Shown here piece by piece: positions 26,007 through 34,984 of a DNA stretch of 55,630 nt. A model generated the notes under the pieces. The model had not been told where the DNA came from and searched no databases. It saw only the letters and a list, made by a program, of their open reading frames with translations. The stretch comes from Fidelibacterota bacterium (GTDB lineage: Bacteria; Fidelibacterota; Marinisomatia; Marinisomatales; UBA1611). Where the stretch lies: contig JAOLAV010000004.1 of NCBI GenBank assembly GCA_028338895.1, forward strand, positions 1 through 55,630, given 5' to 3'. Each line of letters begins with the position of its first letter. Within the stretch, counting starts at the first letter, position 1. Both the position numbers and the translations under genes were made by a program.

Positions 26007-26720
26007 ATGAGTTTTCAAAAAAAATCAATTAGTATTGATGAGAGACAAGCAAAATCAACAGCATGGGCATTAACATTTGCAGATGTTGTTACACTTTTAT
26101 TGACCTTTTTTGTATTGTTACTTGTCATGCTTAATGATGCAGAAAAAAGTATAAATGTTGAAATTGATAAGTTATTAGATAAAACCTATCAAGAGATGAT
26201 TCAAAATTTAGAATCTGATAAAATAGTTATCGAAAGAGAAACAAAAGGGATTAAAATTACCCTAAGAGGTAATTTGTTTAAATCGGCATCTTCTGATATT
26301 GAGCCTCAATATCTCCCATTGATAAACAAGATTGGTAATATTATCAAACAATCTGATTTGATAAATATTGAAGAGAAAGGGCAGTATGAAAAGCTCCTTA
26401 AAACAATAGAAAAAAGAGGATCATCATTGAATGTAGAGGTTCGCTGCGAAGGACATACTGATGATGCTGCTTTACCTAAAGAATCTCAATACCCAAGTAA
26501 TTGGGAGCTCTCAGCATCACGCTCACTAAAGTTAGTTAGAATAATGAACAAAAGTGCTTTAATGCCAGAAAAATATTTTTCTGCTATGGGGTATGGTCAG
26601 TTTAGGCCGATAGTTGATATTACATCTATATCAAATTTTAAAGATAAAAAAATTGCTCGAGCCTCTAACAGGCGCGTTGAAGTTTATTTAGATGCTTTCT
26701 TAGTTGAAAAGATAGAATAA
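26007..26720 (+). CDS. motB: MotB/OmpA-like stator protein
   Basis: A 237-residue protein. Its single N-terminal membrane helix has the proton-carrying Asp of MotB (TFADVVTLLLTFFVLLLVM). A linker and an OmpA-like peptidoglycan-binding domain follow (VRCEGHTDDAA, NWELSASRSLKLVRIM, YFSAMGYGQFRPI, ARASNRRVEVYLD). It anchors the MotA channel to the wall. It lies right after motA, as usual. No flagellar rod, hook, switch or chemotaxis gene is visible in the window, so the motor it serves is unknown. Confidence 0.9.
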   Translation: MSFQKKSISIDERQAKSTAWALTFADVVTLLLTFFVLLLVMLNDAEKSINVEIDKLLDKTYQEMIQNLESDKIVIERETKGIKITLRGNLFKSASSDIEPQYLPLINKIGNIIKQSDLINIEEKGQYEKLLKTIEKRGSSLNVEVRCEGHTDDAALPKESQYPSNWELSASRSLKLVRIMNKSALMPEKYFSAMGYGQFRPIVDITSISNFKDKKIARASNRRVEVYLDAFLVEKIE

Positions 26721-26734
26721 AGCGATACGGAGCA

Positions 26735-27070
26735 TTATTTCTCTTTATTAGGTAGAACTCTAAATACTTTTTCTCCAGGTTTAGACATTAAATAATTTTC
26801 CCTTGCTAATTTTTCAAGATATTTCATATCATTTTCGAGCTTATTTTTTTCTATTTTTAGTTTTTCTCGCTCATCTCGCAAGTTAGAGATATAGTTTATA
26901 ACTGATTTTTTTTCTTTTTCTAACTTGTACAATTGAAAAAGACCATGATTTCCAAAAATAAAAATAAAAATTAAAGTAAAACCTATTAAAAAAAGAACTC
27001 CTTGAATTATTTTTTTTTGAGTGTTAGCAATTTGCTCACTAGAAGATCTAGTTTTCTTTTTTGTAATCAT
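26735..27070 (-). CDS. FtsB/DivIC-like septum formation protein
   Basis: A 111-residue protein with one membrane helix (IIQGVLFLIGFTLIFIFIFG), then a coiled coil of about 45 residues (KLEKEKKSVINYISNLRDER, continuing KIEKNKLEND) and the conserved end of the FtsB/DivIC family: YLEKLARENYLMSKPGEKVF. It would join the FtsL/FtsQ divisome subcomplex. Placement immediately after enolase is the common arrangement for ftsB in many bacteria, which supports the assignment. Confidence 0.88.
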   Translation of the reverse strand: MITKKKTRSSSEQIANTQKKIIQGVLFLIGFTLIFIFIFGNHGLFQLYKLEKEKKSVINYISNLRDEREKLKIEKNKLENDMKYLEKLARENYLMSKPGEKVFRVLPNKEK

Positions 27071-27076
27071 GAAAAA

Positions 27077-28366
<1,290 letters not shown>

Positions 28367-28481
28367 TTACTCCACAAAATGTTAATTATAAATTAGATTT
28401 TAATGAAAATACTCACCAATAGTATTAACTTAGTTTATAAAGATTATTAAAACCTTAATAAATAATTGTTAAATTAACCAA

Positions 28482-29447
28482 ATGTTTAAAGTTCTACGAT
28501 ATAATAGTAAAAATCAATCTGAATGGGATTCTTTTGTACCAAAAAAAAACAATGGTACTCTTTTTCATCTGAGGTCATTCCTAAGCTATCATCCTGAAGA
28601 AAAGTTTATAGATCATAGTTTATTATTTTTTAAAAAAAGTAGTTTATTTGCGGTTTTTCCAGCTGCTGAAAATAAAAATAAAAATAATTTAGGTCTTATT
28701 TCTCATCCAGGTTCTACATTGGGCTCTTTTATTTTGCCGGAAGATCTTTCTATCGCGGATGCAATTGGCTTAGTTGAGTGTTTATTACTTTATTGTAAAA
28801 GGGAAAAATTTAATAATATTAGAATCACAATTCCACCGACTATGTATCAACACAGATTATCTAACTATATAGATTTTGCATTTATGAAAAATAATTTTTT
28901 TTACTCAAAAAGAGATGTCACAAGTATACTATACTTAGAAAAAAGTATTGATGAAACACTAGAAAAGTTTAGACCCTCTCATAAAAGAGCTGTTAAAAAA
29001 GCTTTAGGTAAAGGGCTTGTTTGCAAAGAGTCAGTAGACATTGATTCCTTTTATAAAATTCTAGAAAAAAATCTAAAAATAAGACACAACACAACACCTA
29101 CACATACTTCAAAGGAATTAAAACAACTCTTTAAAATGTTTCCAGATAAAATTAAACTATTTGCAGCTTTTGATAATGGTTGTATGATTGCAGGAGTTGT
29201 CAATTTTATTGTAAATAAACATGTTGTGTTAGCTTTTTATATTAGTCATGATGAAGACTTTATTGAAATGAGGCCTTTAAACCTTTTATTTTATACTATT
29301 TTTAAATGGGCAATAGATATAAAAATTAAAATTTATGATTTTGGTATTTTCACTGTTGATGGTAATCCAAATATGGGGCTTGGACGATTTAAAGAAAACT
29401 TTGGTGCTAGTGGTATTTTTAGGGATACAATAGAAATAAATTTATAG
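28482..29447 (+). CDS. FemAB/GNAT-like acyltransferase of the glycan cluster
   Basis: A 321-residue protein with the double-GNAT look of FemAB-type and BioF2-like acetyltransferases: FHLRSFLSYHPEEKFIDHSL early, RPSHKRAVKKALGKGL in the middle (a family hallmark of these proteins), and FGIFTVDGNPNMGLGRFKENFG near the end. Such proteins attach amino acids or acyl groups to sugars in surface polymers. Only 5 bases separate it from the flippase gene, tying it to polysaccharide synthesis. Donor and acceptor unknown. Confidence 0.78.
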   Translation: MFKVLRYNSKNQSEWDSFVPKKNNGTLFHLRSFLSYHPEEKFIDHSLLFFKKSSLFAVFPAAENKNKNNLGLISHPGSTLGSFILPEDLSIADAIGLVECLLLYCKREKFNNIRITIPPTMYQHRLSNYIDFAFMKNNFFYSKRDVTSILYLEKSIDETLEKFRPSHKRAVKKALGKGLVCKESVDIDSFYKILEKNLKIRHNTTPTHTSKELKQLFKMFPDKIKLFAAFDNGCMIAGVVNFIVNKHVVLAFYISHDEDFIEMRPLNLLFYTIFKWAIDIKIKIYDFGIFTVDGNPNMGLGRFKENFGASGIFRDTIEINL

Positions 29448-29452
29448 TTTTT

Positions 29453-30892
29453 ATGGGAATTAAAAACTTAGGAAAACAAACACTTATTTATGGTTTAGGT
29501 CATGTCATGGCTAGGCTAATTACTTTTTTATTACTTCCTTTATATACTCATTCATTTACAAAAGAAGAATATGGAGCTTTATCACTAGCATACGCTTTCA
29601 TGGGTTTTGCTCTAATATTATATCGATATGGTATGGACACTGCTCTGATGAAGTTCTCCTCTCAACAAGAAGGTGAAGAAAAAAAACATTATATCTCTGT
29701 CATAATCATAACTCAATTGGCAACGAGTATCTTTTTCAGTTTAATGCTGTATTTCTCTAGGAATATTATTGTAGAACTTGTCCTTGGAGTAAACAAACCC
29801 GATTGGATGGTTTTTCTAATCGTAATTTTATTTTTAGACTCCTTCTGGAACTTGCCAATGTTAATTCTTCGTGCAGAAGAAAGAGCAATCCCATTTATTA
29901 CTTTTAGCCTAGTTAATGTTATCTCTACAATGGTTTTAAATATTTATTTTGTTGTTTATTTGAGTGAAGGTATAGAAGGAGTGTTCAAAGCAAATATTAT
30001 AGCATCAGGGATTGTGTCTTTATTATCTCTTCCAATTCTTTTTAAGGTTATAAGATTCAAGTTTGTCAAGCGAGAAGTTTTAATAAAAGTACTTTATTTT
30101 TCATTACCATTTCTACCTGCAGGTATCTTTACAATGACAATGGAGTTATCAGATCGTTACATACTAGAATGGCTTTTGGGGACATCTGAAGTTGGGCTCT
30201 ATTCTGCTGGTAAGAAAATGGGAATGCTTGGTTTAACTATCGTAATGGGCTTTAATATGGGCTGGACTCCTTATTTTTTGAAAAGAGGTAAAAATGAGAA
30301 TGCAAAAGTTGAATTTAGGCTCATAACAACAATTTTTTTAGGTATAATGGGTTATCTTTGTTTTTTAGTTAGTCTTTGGGTACCTGAAATTATGCGGTTG
30401 ACAATATCAGGAAAGCCTTTAATAGGATCAGATTTTTGGGGTTGTGAGCCGATAGTTAGTATGATTTTACTTGGATACTTTTTTTTTGGAACTTATGTAA
30501 TTCAATTACCGGGTATCTATATTAAAGAAAAAACAAAGTGGGTGCCAGTTTTTAGAGTTATTGGCGCATCTGTCCTCTTAATATCGAGTATCATAGCAAT
30601 ACCAATCTTCGGTATAATTGGTGCTGCTTTGGGTGTTGTCCTAGCATTTATTTCTATGAGTATAGCAATATATTTTAAAACTCAATCTGTGTATCCGATT
30701 GCATATAATTGGCGAGGTATATTATTTCCAATATTCTTTTTAATCTTGGCTCAGGTAGGATTTCAAGGGCTTTTAATTAGAATCCTTGGTACGATCTTCT
30801 TTCCAGTCTTATGGTATATATTTGCAACAACAAATATAGAAAAAAAAATATACCATGATCAGTTAAGTCGTATAATTAAAACAAACTCCTAA
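29453..30892 (+). CDS. Wzx-like oligosaccharide flippase
   Basis: A 479-residue integral membrane protein of the polysaccharide-biosynthesis (MOP) superfamily. The N terminus GIKNLGKQTLIYGLGHVMAR and FLLLPLYTHSFTKEEYGAL are typical, with about 12 to 14 helices and a conserved charged loop (DRYILEWLLGTSEVGLYSAG). It is expected to flip lipid-linked oligosaccharide from the cytoplasmic to the periplasmic face. Flanked by glycan-modifying genes on both sides. Confidence 0.88.
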   Translation: MGIKNLGKQTLIYGLGHVMARLITFLLLPLYTHSFTKEEYGALSLAYAFMGFALILYRYGMDTALMKFSSQQEGEEKKHYISVIIITQLATSIFFSLMLYFSRNIIVELVLGVNKPDWMVFLIVILFLDSFWNLPMLILRAEERAIPFITFSLVNVISTMVLNIYFVVYLSEGIEGVFKANIIASGIVSLLSLPILFKVIRFKFVKREVLIKVLYFSLPFLPAGIFTMTMELSDRYILEWLLGTSEVGLYSAGKKMGMLGLTIVMGFNMGWTPYFLKRGKNENAKVEFRLITTIFLGIMGYLCFLVSLWVPEIMRLTISGKPLIGSDFWGCEPIVSMILLGYFFFGTYVIQLPGIYIKEKTKWVPVFRVIGASVLLISSIIAIPIFGIIGAALGVVLAFISMSIAIYFKTQSVYPIAYNWRGILFPIFFLILAQVGFQGLLIRILGTIFFPVLWYIFATTNIEKKIYHDQLSRIIKTNS

Positions 30893-30908
30893 CTTTACAA
30901 AAGTATAA

Positions 30909-32006
30909 ATGATATGTATTACTTCAAGTAGCCACTTTCCAGATGATGAAAGAATTTATCATAGGCAGATTAAGTCTTTGGTGAAAAACAAAAAAAAAAT
31001 ACTGTATATAACTCGATCTCAAAAAAATATTGATTTATCAAATGATTTGTTAAATCATATTAATTTGGATATAACCCTTTCTTCTTTTTTAGAGAATGCT
31101 CTAAGCATAATAAAAAATAATAATATTTCGCACCTGCAAGTACATGAAACCAATCTTTTACCATTAATTAAATCGATAAAGAGATTAGAACCATCGGTAG
31201 TTACTATATATGATGTTCATGAAGATATGAAGTCTCTCTATAGGACTTTTACAACCAGGAATATATTTATAAGCGAAGTCGCAATATACTTTCGAAATAA
31301 AAAAGAAGAATATTATTTAAAATATGTAGATAAAATTATTTTAGCTAACTCGACTATAAAAAAATCTTCATATAAAAATTTTAAAAAAGAAATGTACTTT
31401 TTAGAAAATTTCCCACAAAAAAAATATATCAGATCTTCAATAAAGAATAAAGTGAGAGCTCCTTTAATTGTTTATCATGGTCATTTAGCCCCTGAAAGAG
31501 GAATTTCAGATCTAGTTGAAGCAATGGTCGAAGTATTAAAAGCAGAGCCCCTTGCAACTCTAACGCTTTTAGGTACTTTTAGAATTGAGAGTTTTAAAAA
31601 AGAAGTTACCGCATTAATAAAAAAATATAAATTAGAAGATTGTATTAGTGTTAGAGCTCAAATTCCATATGAAGAGGTCTGGGGTGTGCTGAGAAAGCAT
31701 GCTATTGGTGTTATCCCGTTTAGAAGCAATCCATTAACAGAGAACAATACACCAACAAAGCTTTTTGAAATGATGGCTTCAGGCCTTGAGATTGTTGCAA
31801 CAGATTTACATCCAATAAGATATTTTTTAAATAAAACTATTTTTTGGGCTACACCAAACCAATCATCGTCTCTTGCAGAAAGTTTAATACAAGCTATAAA
31901 AAATCTAGAAGATGACTCTAACCTTAATGAAAATTTAGAATTAGTTAATCAAAGATATAATTGGGAGAAGATAGAATTAAAATATCTGTCAACTTTTCAA
32001 CAATAA
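30909..32006 (+). CDS. Family 4-like glycosyltransferase
   Basis: A 365-residue GT-B protein. The N-terminal half has SSSHFPDDERIYHRQIKSLV and VTIYDVHEDMKSL. The C-terminal GT1-type domain has VYHGHLAPERGISDLVEAM, LGTFRIESF, IPYEEVWGVLRKHAIGVIP and the donor-sugar motif NTPTKLFEMMASGLEIVAT (the E(x7)E-like region). It would transfer a nucleotide-sugar residue onto the growing glycan in the cytoplasm. Its stop codon overlaps the next ATG. Confidence 0.85.
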   Translation: MICITSSSHFPDDERIYHRQIKSLVKNKKKILYITRSQKNIDLSNDLLNHINLDITLSSFLENALSIIKNNNISHLQVHETNLLPLIKSIKRLEPSVVTIYDVHEDMKSLYRTFTTRNIFISEVAIYFRNKKEEYYLKYVDKIILANSTIKKSSYKNFKKEMYFLENFPQKKYIRSSIKNKVRAPLIVYHGHLAPERGISDLVEAMVEVLKAEPLATLTLLGTFRIESFKKEVTALIKKYKLEDCISVRAQIPYEEVWGVLRKHAIGVIPFRSNPLTENNTPTKLFEMMASGLEIVATDLHPIRYFLNKTIFWATPNQSSSLAESLIQAIKNLEDDSNLNENLELVNQRYNWEKIELKYLSTFQQ

Positions 32007-33088
32007 TGAAAATTCTTTATATCTCACCAGAAAACACCGTTGGTACCTTGACTTTATGGAAAAGAATACATGAAGAAAATGGGAATGAGTGTAGAACAAT
32101 AACTTTTTTTCATTCTCCAAAAAATTTCAAAGAAGATATTTGTTTAAAATTACCATTTAATTTTACTTATCCATTTCTTTCTAAATTACGCAATCTTATC
32201 TTTATGATTTATCGAGGAAGCGAGGGATATTTTCAAGAAAAACCGGGATGTCCTCCTATTTGGGAAAAAGAAGGCTTAATTGATAGTCTTTTCTTAAAGT
32301 TTAAAGATTTTTTATGGCGTCCAAAAATAATGAGAGCTATTCAAGATTATAATTTATATGACTTTGATGTCTATCACTTTGAAAGTGGTATGGATTTTCT
32401 TAAAAATGAATTTTTTGTTAAAAGATTACATTCTCTAGGAAAGAAAATCATTTGCCATTACCATGGAGAAGATTTGAGGAGCAGGGGGGTAATGCCTTAT
32501 ATAAATAAATACTCGAGTCTCAATATAACAAATGAAGTTGACCTACTAGAAAAGCACCCTAACATTAAATATCTATTCTTACCTTTTCAAACTAAGACAT
32601 TCAACAAAAAAGATATAAAAAACAAAGTCATACGAGTCGCACATGCCCCAACAAATCGATTTTATAAAGGCTCTGATCATATTATTAAAGAATGTAAAAA
32701 ATTAGAATCTTTTGGCTTTATTGAGTTTGATCTAATTGAAGGTTTATCCCACCGAAAAGCCCTTGAAAGAAAAGCAAAGTCGGATATTTTCATTGATCAA
32801 ATTGGAGATAGAGGTGGATGGGGATATGGTATGAATTCAGTTGAATCTTTATCTATGGGCATATGCACGCTGACTGAAATAAATAACAGATATAATAACT
32901 TCATACCTGATCATCCATTTATTTCTATTACACAAACTACATTTTTAAGCGTTCTTAAAAACTTAATAGTAGATCCAGATAGAATATCCAAGTATGGGAG
33001 CGAGGGGAAAATTTGGGTTGAAAAATATCATGATATTAAAAGTGTATCAAAAAAACTTTATAATTATTATACTATGATCGGTCTTTAA
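32006..33088 (+). CDS. Glycosyltransferase-like protein of the glycan cluster
   Basis: A 360-residue protein when started at MKILYISPENTVGTL (ATG 32006, overlapping the preceding TAA). An upstream in-frame TTG at 31961 would only add an overlap. It has GT-B features: an N-terminal nucleotide-fold opening, HYHGEDLRSRGVM, then VIRVAHAPTNRFYKGSDHII and NSVESLSMGICTLTEINNRY, the position of the donor-binding segment. More divergent than its neighbours, so donor and acceptor cannot be named. Confidence 0.75.
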   Translation: MKILYISPENTVGTLTLWKRIHEENGNECRTITFFHSPKNFKEDICLKLPFNFTYPFLSKLRNLIFMIYRGSEGYFQEKPGCPPIWEKEGLIDSLFLKFKDFLWRPKIMRAIQDYNLYDFDVYHFESGMDFLKNEFFVKRLHSLGKKIICHYHGEDLRSRGVMPYINKYSSLNITNEVDLLEKHPNIKYLFLPFQTKTFNKKDIKNKVIRVAHAPTNRFYKGSDHIIKECKKLESFGFIEFDLIEGLSHRKALERKAKSDIFIDQIGDRGGWGYGMNSVESLSMGICTLTEINNRYNNFIPDHPFISITQTTFLSVLKNLIVDPDRISKYGSEGKIWVEKYHDIKSVSKKLYNYYTMIGL

Positions 33089-33090
33089 AT

Positions 33091-34179
33091 ATGGAGTCCC
33101 GATTGTATAATGCTCGATATGTTTACTTTTCTCGCTTATTAAGTATTTTGGTTTACCCTTATTTTTTTTTTATAAATATATTTAAAAAAAAATACTCTCT
33201 CGAAGAACTTAAAGTGAAGAATATTCTTGTTACAGAATATCATCGTATTGGAGATGTTATTATTATTGCTCCAATATTAAAATCTATTAAGAATAAGTTT
33301 CCAAATTCAAATTTAATTCTGATTTGTAATAAGCAAGTTGCTCATCTAGCAAATCATTTAAATCTAGCTGATGAAATTATTGGATTAGAAGTACCATGGA
33401 CAAATTGGGATTGGTCAATGAAAAAATGGTTTCTGGCTTACTCATTTTCAAAAAAAATAAGAACTAAAAAAATTGATTTAGCATTTGATTTTAAAGGCGA
33501 TTTTAGGAATAGTTGGTTTCTTTGGAAAATGAATCCTAAAATTAGTTTTGGATATGACCATACTGGGGGGGGGTATTTTTTTTCGAACCCACAAAAAATG
33601 AGCCAAAAAACACATCAGCAAAAAAGAGCTTTTAATCTAGTTAAAAAAGTGGGCTGTCTTAATATCTCTTTCAAAAAGATCTCTTTTAGATTCAATGAAG
33701 GCAGTCTTGTAGTCCATCCTGGAGCTATTGATATTAGAAGAGCTTGGCCAGATTCTCATTGGATACAATTTATCAAGCGTATGGTGAAACATCATAAAAT
33801 ATCCGTTGTAGAAGTAGAGTCGTCAAAAAAAATAATAAAGAAATTAAAAAAAGAGAGTTTTAGTCTTGAAGTTTTTAGTGGTGATTTGATAGAATATAAT
33901 GAATGGTTAAAAAAACAAAAACTTATTGTTGCTCCTGATTCAATGGCTGGACATCTTGCTGCTTTTAATAGAATTCCAAGTATTTCAATTTTTGGTTCTC
34001 AAGACCCTACTTTGACTAGGCCATTGAGTGTGAAATCAATGATAGTAGCCCCCGATCAAATTTGTAATCATAGGCGAGATCATTGGAGGCTTTGCGCTGA
34101 ATGTATGAGTTCAATTAATGTTGAAAAAGTTTATACGCGAGCAAGAACTTTCATAAAAAATTTAAAAAACCAAAGATAA
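33091..34179 (+). CDS. Family 9 glycosyltransferase (heptosyltransferase-like)
   Basis: A 362-residue protein with GT9 motifs: ILVTEYHRIGDVIIIAPILK, LAFDFKGDFRNSW, VVHPGAIDIRRAWPDSHW and VAPDSMAGHLAAFNRIPSI. The last is the ADP-heptose/nucleotide site motif (D-S-x-x-x-H-x-A). GT9 enzymes build the inner core of lipopolysaccharide, so this cluster likely makes an LPS or related surface glycan. A basic amphipathic N-terminal extension (SRLLSILVYPYFFFINIFKK) may dock it to the membrane. It ends the glycan run. Confidence 0.88.
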   Translation: MESRLYNARYVYFSRLLSILVYPYFFFINIFKKKYSLEELKVKNILVTEYHRIGDVIIIAPILKSIKNKFPNSNLILICNKQVAHLANHLNLADEIIGLEVPWTNWDWSMKKWFLAYSFSKKIRTKKIDLAFDFKGDFRNSWFLWKMNPKISFGYDHTGGGYFFSNPQKMSQKTHQQKRAFNLVKKVGCLNISFKKISFRFNEGSLVVHPGAIDIRRAWPDSHWIQFIKRMVKHHKISVVEVESSKKIIKKLKKESFSLEVFSGDLIEYNEWLKKQKLIVAPDSMAGHLAAFNRIPSISIFGSQDPTLTRPLSVKSMIVAPDQICNHRRDHWRLCAECMSSINVEKVYTRARTFIKNLKNQR

Positions 34180-34201
34180 AAAAATATTGCTAATATATCC
34201 T

Positions 34202-34334
34202 TTATTAGTAAATTCTAATAATGAATGGGTTTAACCCTTGGTTCTATAGAGTATTTTCAATGGTAAAACCTGTTTTAATAATACGGATTAATACACTAAG
34301 TATTAATCATACCTAAAGAACCAAACCAAGGAGG
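34202..34334 (+). promoter_or_regulatory. Structured, switch-like leader before the small membrane-protein pair
   Basis: The leader holds a 7-bp hairpin (34202-34208 with 34215-34221), a GGGT/ACCC mini-hairpin at 34227-34237 and a 9-bp hairpin (34286-34294 with 34300-34308, loop ACTAA). A single strand at 34236-34245 (CCTTGGTTCT) can pair in two exclusive ways. TTGGTTCT pairs with AGAACCAA (34317-34324), leaving the ribosome site free. CCTTGGTT pairs with AACCAAGG (34324-34331), burying part of the AAGGAGG site (34328-34334). That is the architecture of a translational riboswitch or thermosensor. It matches no class I recognise. Confidence 0.5.
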
Positions 34335-34341
34335 TATCGGC

Positions 34342-34551
34342 ATGGCTGATGTCAACTCAACCGTATCAAATGCAGCATCTGGAGTTGTAGGTGTAATTAA
34401 AGCTTTAATCGTGCTGTTCGTTTTCGTTAATATTGTCTATTCTACTGGATTTGATCCAATTGGTGGGATTGTAGATCTTGTCAATACGTTTTTAGATGGT
34501 GGTTTTGCTGGTCTATTAGCACTACTTGTCTTCCTCTCATTTCTAGGGTAA
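34342..34551 (+). CDS. Small two-helix membrane protein A
   Basis: A 69-residue protein preceded by a near-perfect AAGGAGG site 7 bases upstream, implying strong translation. The N terminus is polar (ADVNSTVSNAASG), then helix one (VVGVIKALIVLFVFVNIVY), a loop with GFDPIGGIVDLVNTFLDGG, and helix two (FAGLLALLVFLSFLG). I recognise no family. It aligns over its whole hydrophobic part with protein B downstream, sharing K-x-L-V, a Gly/Asp-rich loop and D-x-GFAG-[IL]-L-x-L. Probably an inner-membrane oligomer-forming peptide. Its long structured leader points to tight regulation. Confidence 0.75.
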   Translation: MADVNSTVSNAASGVVGVIKALIVLFVFVNIVYSTGFDPIGGIVDLVNTFLDGGFAGLLALLVFLSFLG

Positions 34552-34594
34552 TAGCACAGGGCTTATTAGTGACAGTGTTACGAAATTATCTTAT

Positions 34595-34608
34595 TCCTGA
34601 AAACAGGA
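34595..34608 (+). promoter_or_regulatory. Hairpin overlapping the ribosome site of protein B
   Basis: TCCTG (34595-34599) pairs with CAGGA (34604-34608) around an AAAA loop. The right arm is part of the AGGAGG site (34605-34610) of the next gene. It could limit translation of B or couple it to ribosome passage through A. Confidence 0.45.
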
Positions 34609-34615
34609 GGAAACT

Positions 34616-34831
34616 ATGTTAAAAGGCTTACAAACTGTAAATCAATGGCTTGGCCAACTCACAGATTTGGCAAAAACATTGGTAGTTATAGGTATTATAG
34701 TAGGGATTTTATTCGATGATTTTTTTGGTGTTATCGCTGGGCTAGGTAGAATTATGTCTCAGTTTGGAGATGCCGGGTTCGCCGGAATACTTTCCTTAAT
34801 GATACTAGTAATGTGGTATGAAAAAAAATAA
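34616..34831 (+). CDS. Small two-helix membrane protein B (paralogue of A)
   Basis: A 71-residue protein with an AGGAGG site (34605-34610). The N terminus is amphipathic (LKGLQTVNQWLGQLTDLAK), then helix one (TLVVIGIIVGILFDDFFG), a loop (VIAGLGRIMSQFGDAG) and helix two (FAGILSLMILVMWYEKK). The GFAG[IL]L core is shared with protein A, so the two probably arose by tandem duplication and may form a hetero-oligomer. Function unknown. The pair is isolated from the glycan cluster before it and from the amidase after it by leader and hairpin. Confidence 0.75.
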   Translation: MLKGLQTVNQWLGQLTDLAKTLVVIGIIVGILFDDFFGVIAGLGRIMSQFGDAGFAGILSLMILVMWYEKK

Positions 34832-34850
34832 ATAAAACCATGAATACTGA

Positions 34851-34881
34851 ACTACGCCTCATTAAAATTATGAGGCGTAGT
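34851..34881 (+). terminator. Strong hairpin after the small-protein pair
   Basis: ACTACGCCTCAT (34851-34862) pairs perfectly with ATGAGGCGTAGT (34870-34881), a G+C-rich 12-bp stem unusual for this AT-rich DNA. The T-tract after it is poor (CATTTATAC), so it may end transcription inefficiently or protect the 3' end of an abundant small mRNA. Confidence 0.65.
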
Positions 34882-34943
34882 CATTTATACAAAATTTGAA
34901 TTAAGCCAAAATTGTCTTATCGCTTTATTCATAGTTCATTTTT

Positions 34944-34972
34944 TATTTTAAGATTCTCTCTAGAATAAAATA
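34944..34972 (+). other. AT-rich hairpin before the amidase gene
   Basis: ATTCT/AGAAT (34953-34957 with 34962-34966, loop CTCT) is extended by TATTTT/AAAATA across a 3-base bulge. It lies 13 bases before the amidase ATG and may slow initiation. No clear ribosome binding site is seen there. Confidence 0.35.
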
Positions 34973-34984
34973 TTAATCATTAAA

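Noticed and set aside
25149-26720. MotA/MotB-like pair as part of a Zorya defence system.
   Set aside because: The proteins have ordinary MotA/MotB lengths and no ZorC, ZorD or ZorE-like gene is adjacent; the neighbours are rhomboid, ftsB and eno.
34342-34831. Small membrane proteins as phage holins.
   Set aside because: No endolysin, tail or other phage gene is near; the downstream amidase is a full exported AmiC-type cell-wall enzyme linked to murI and folC.
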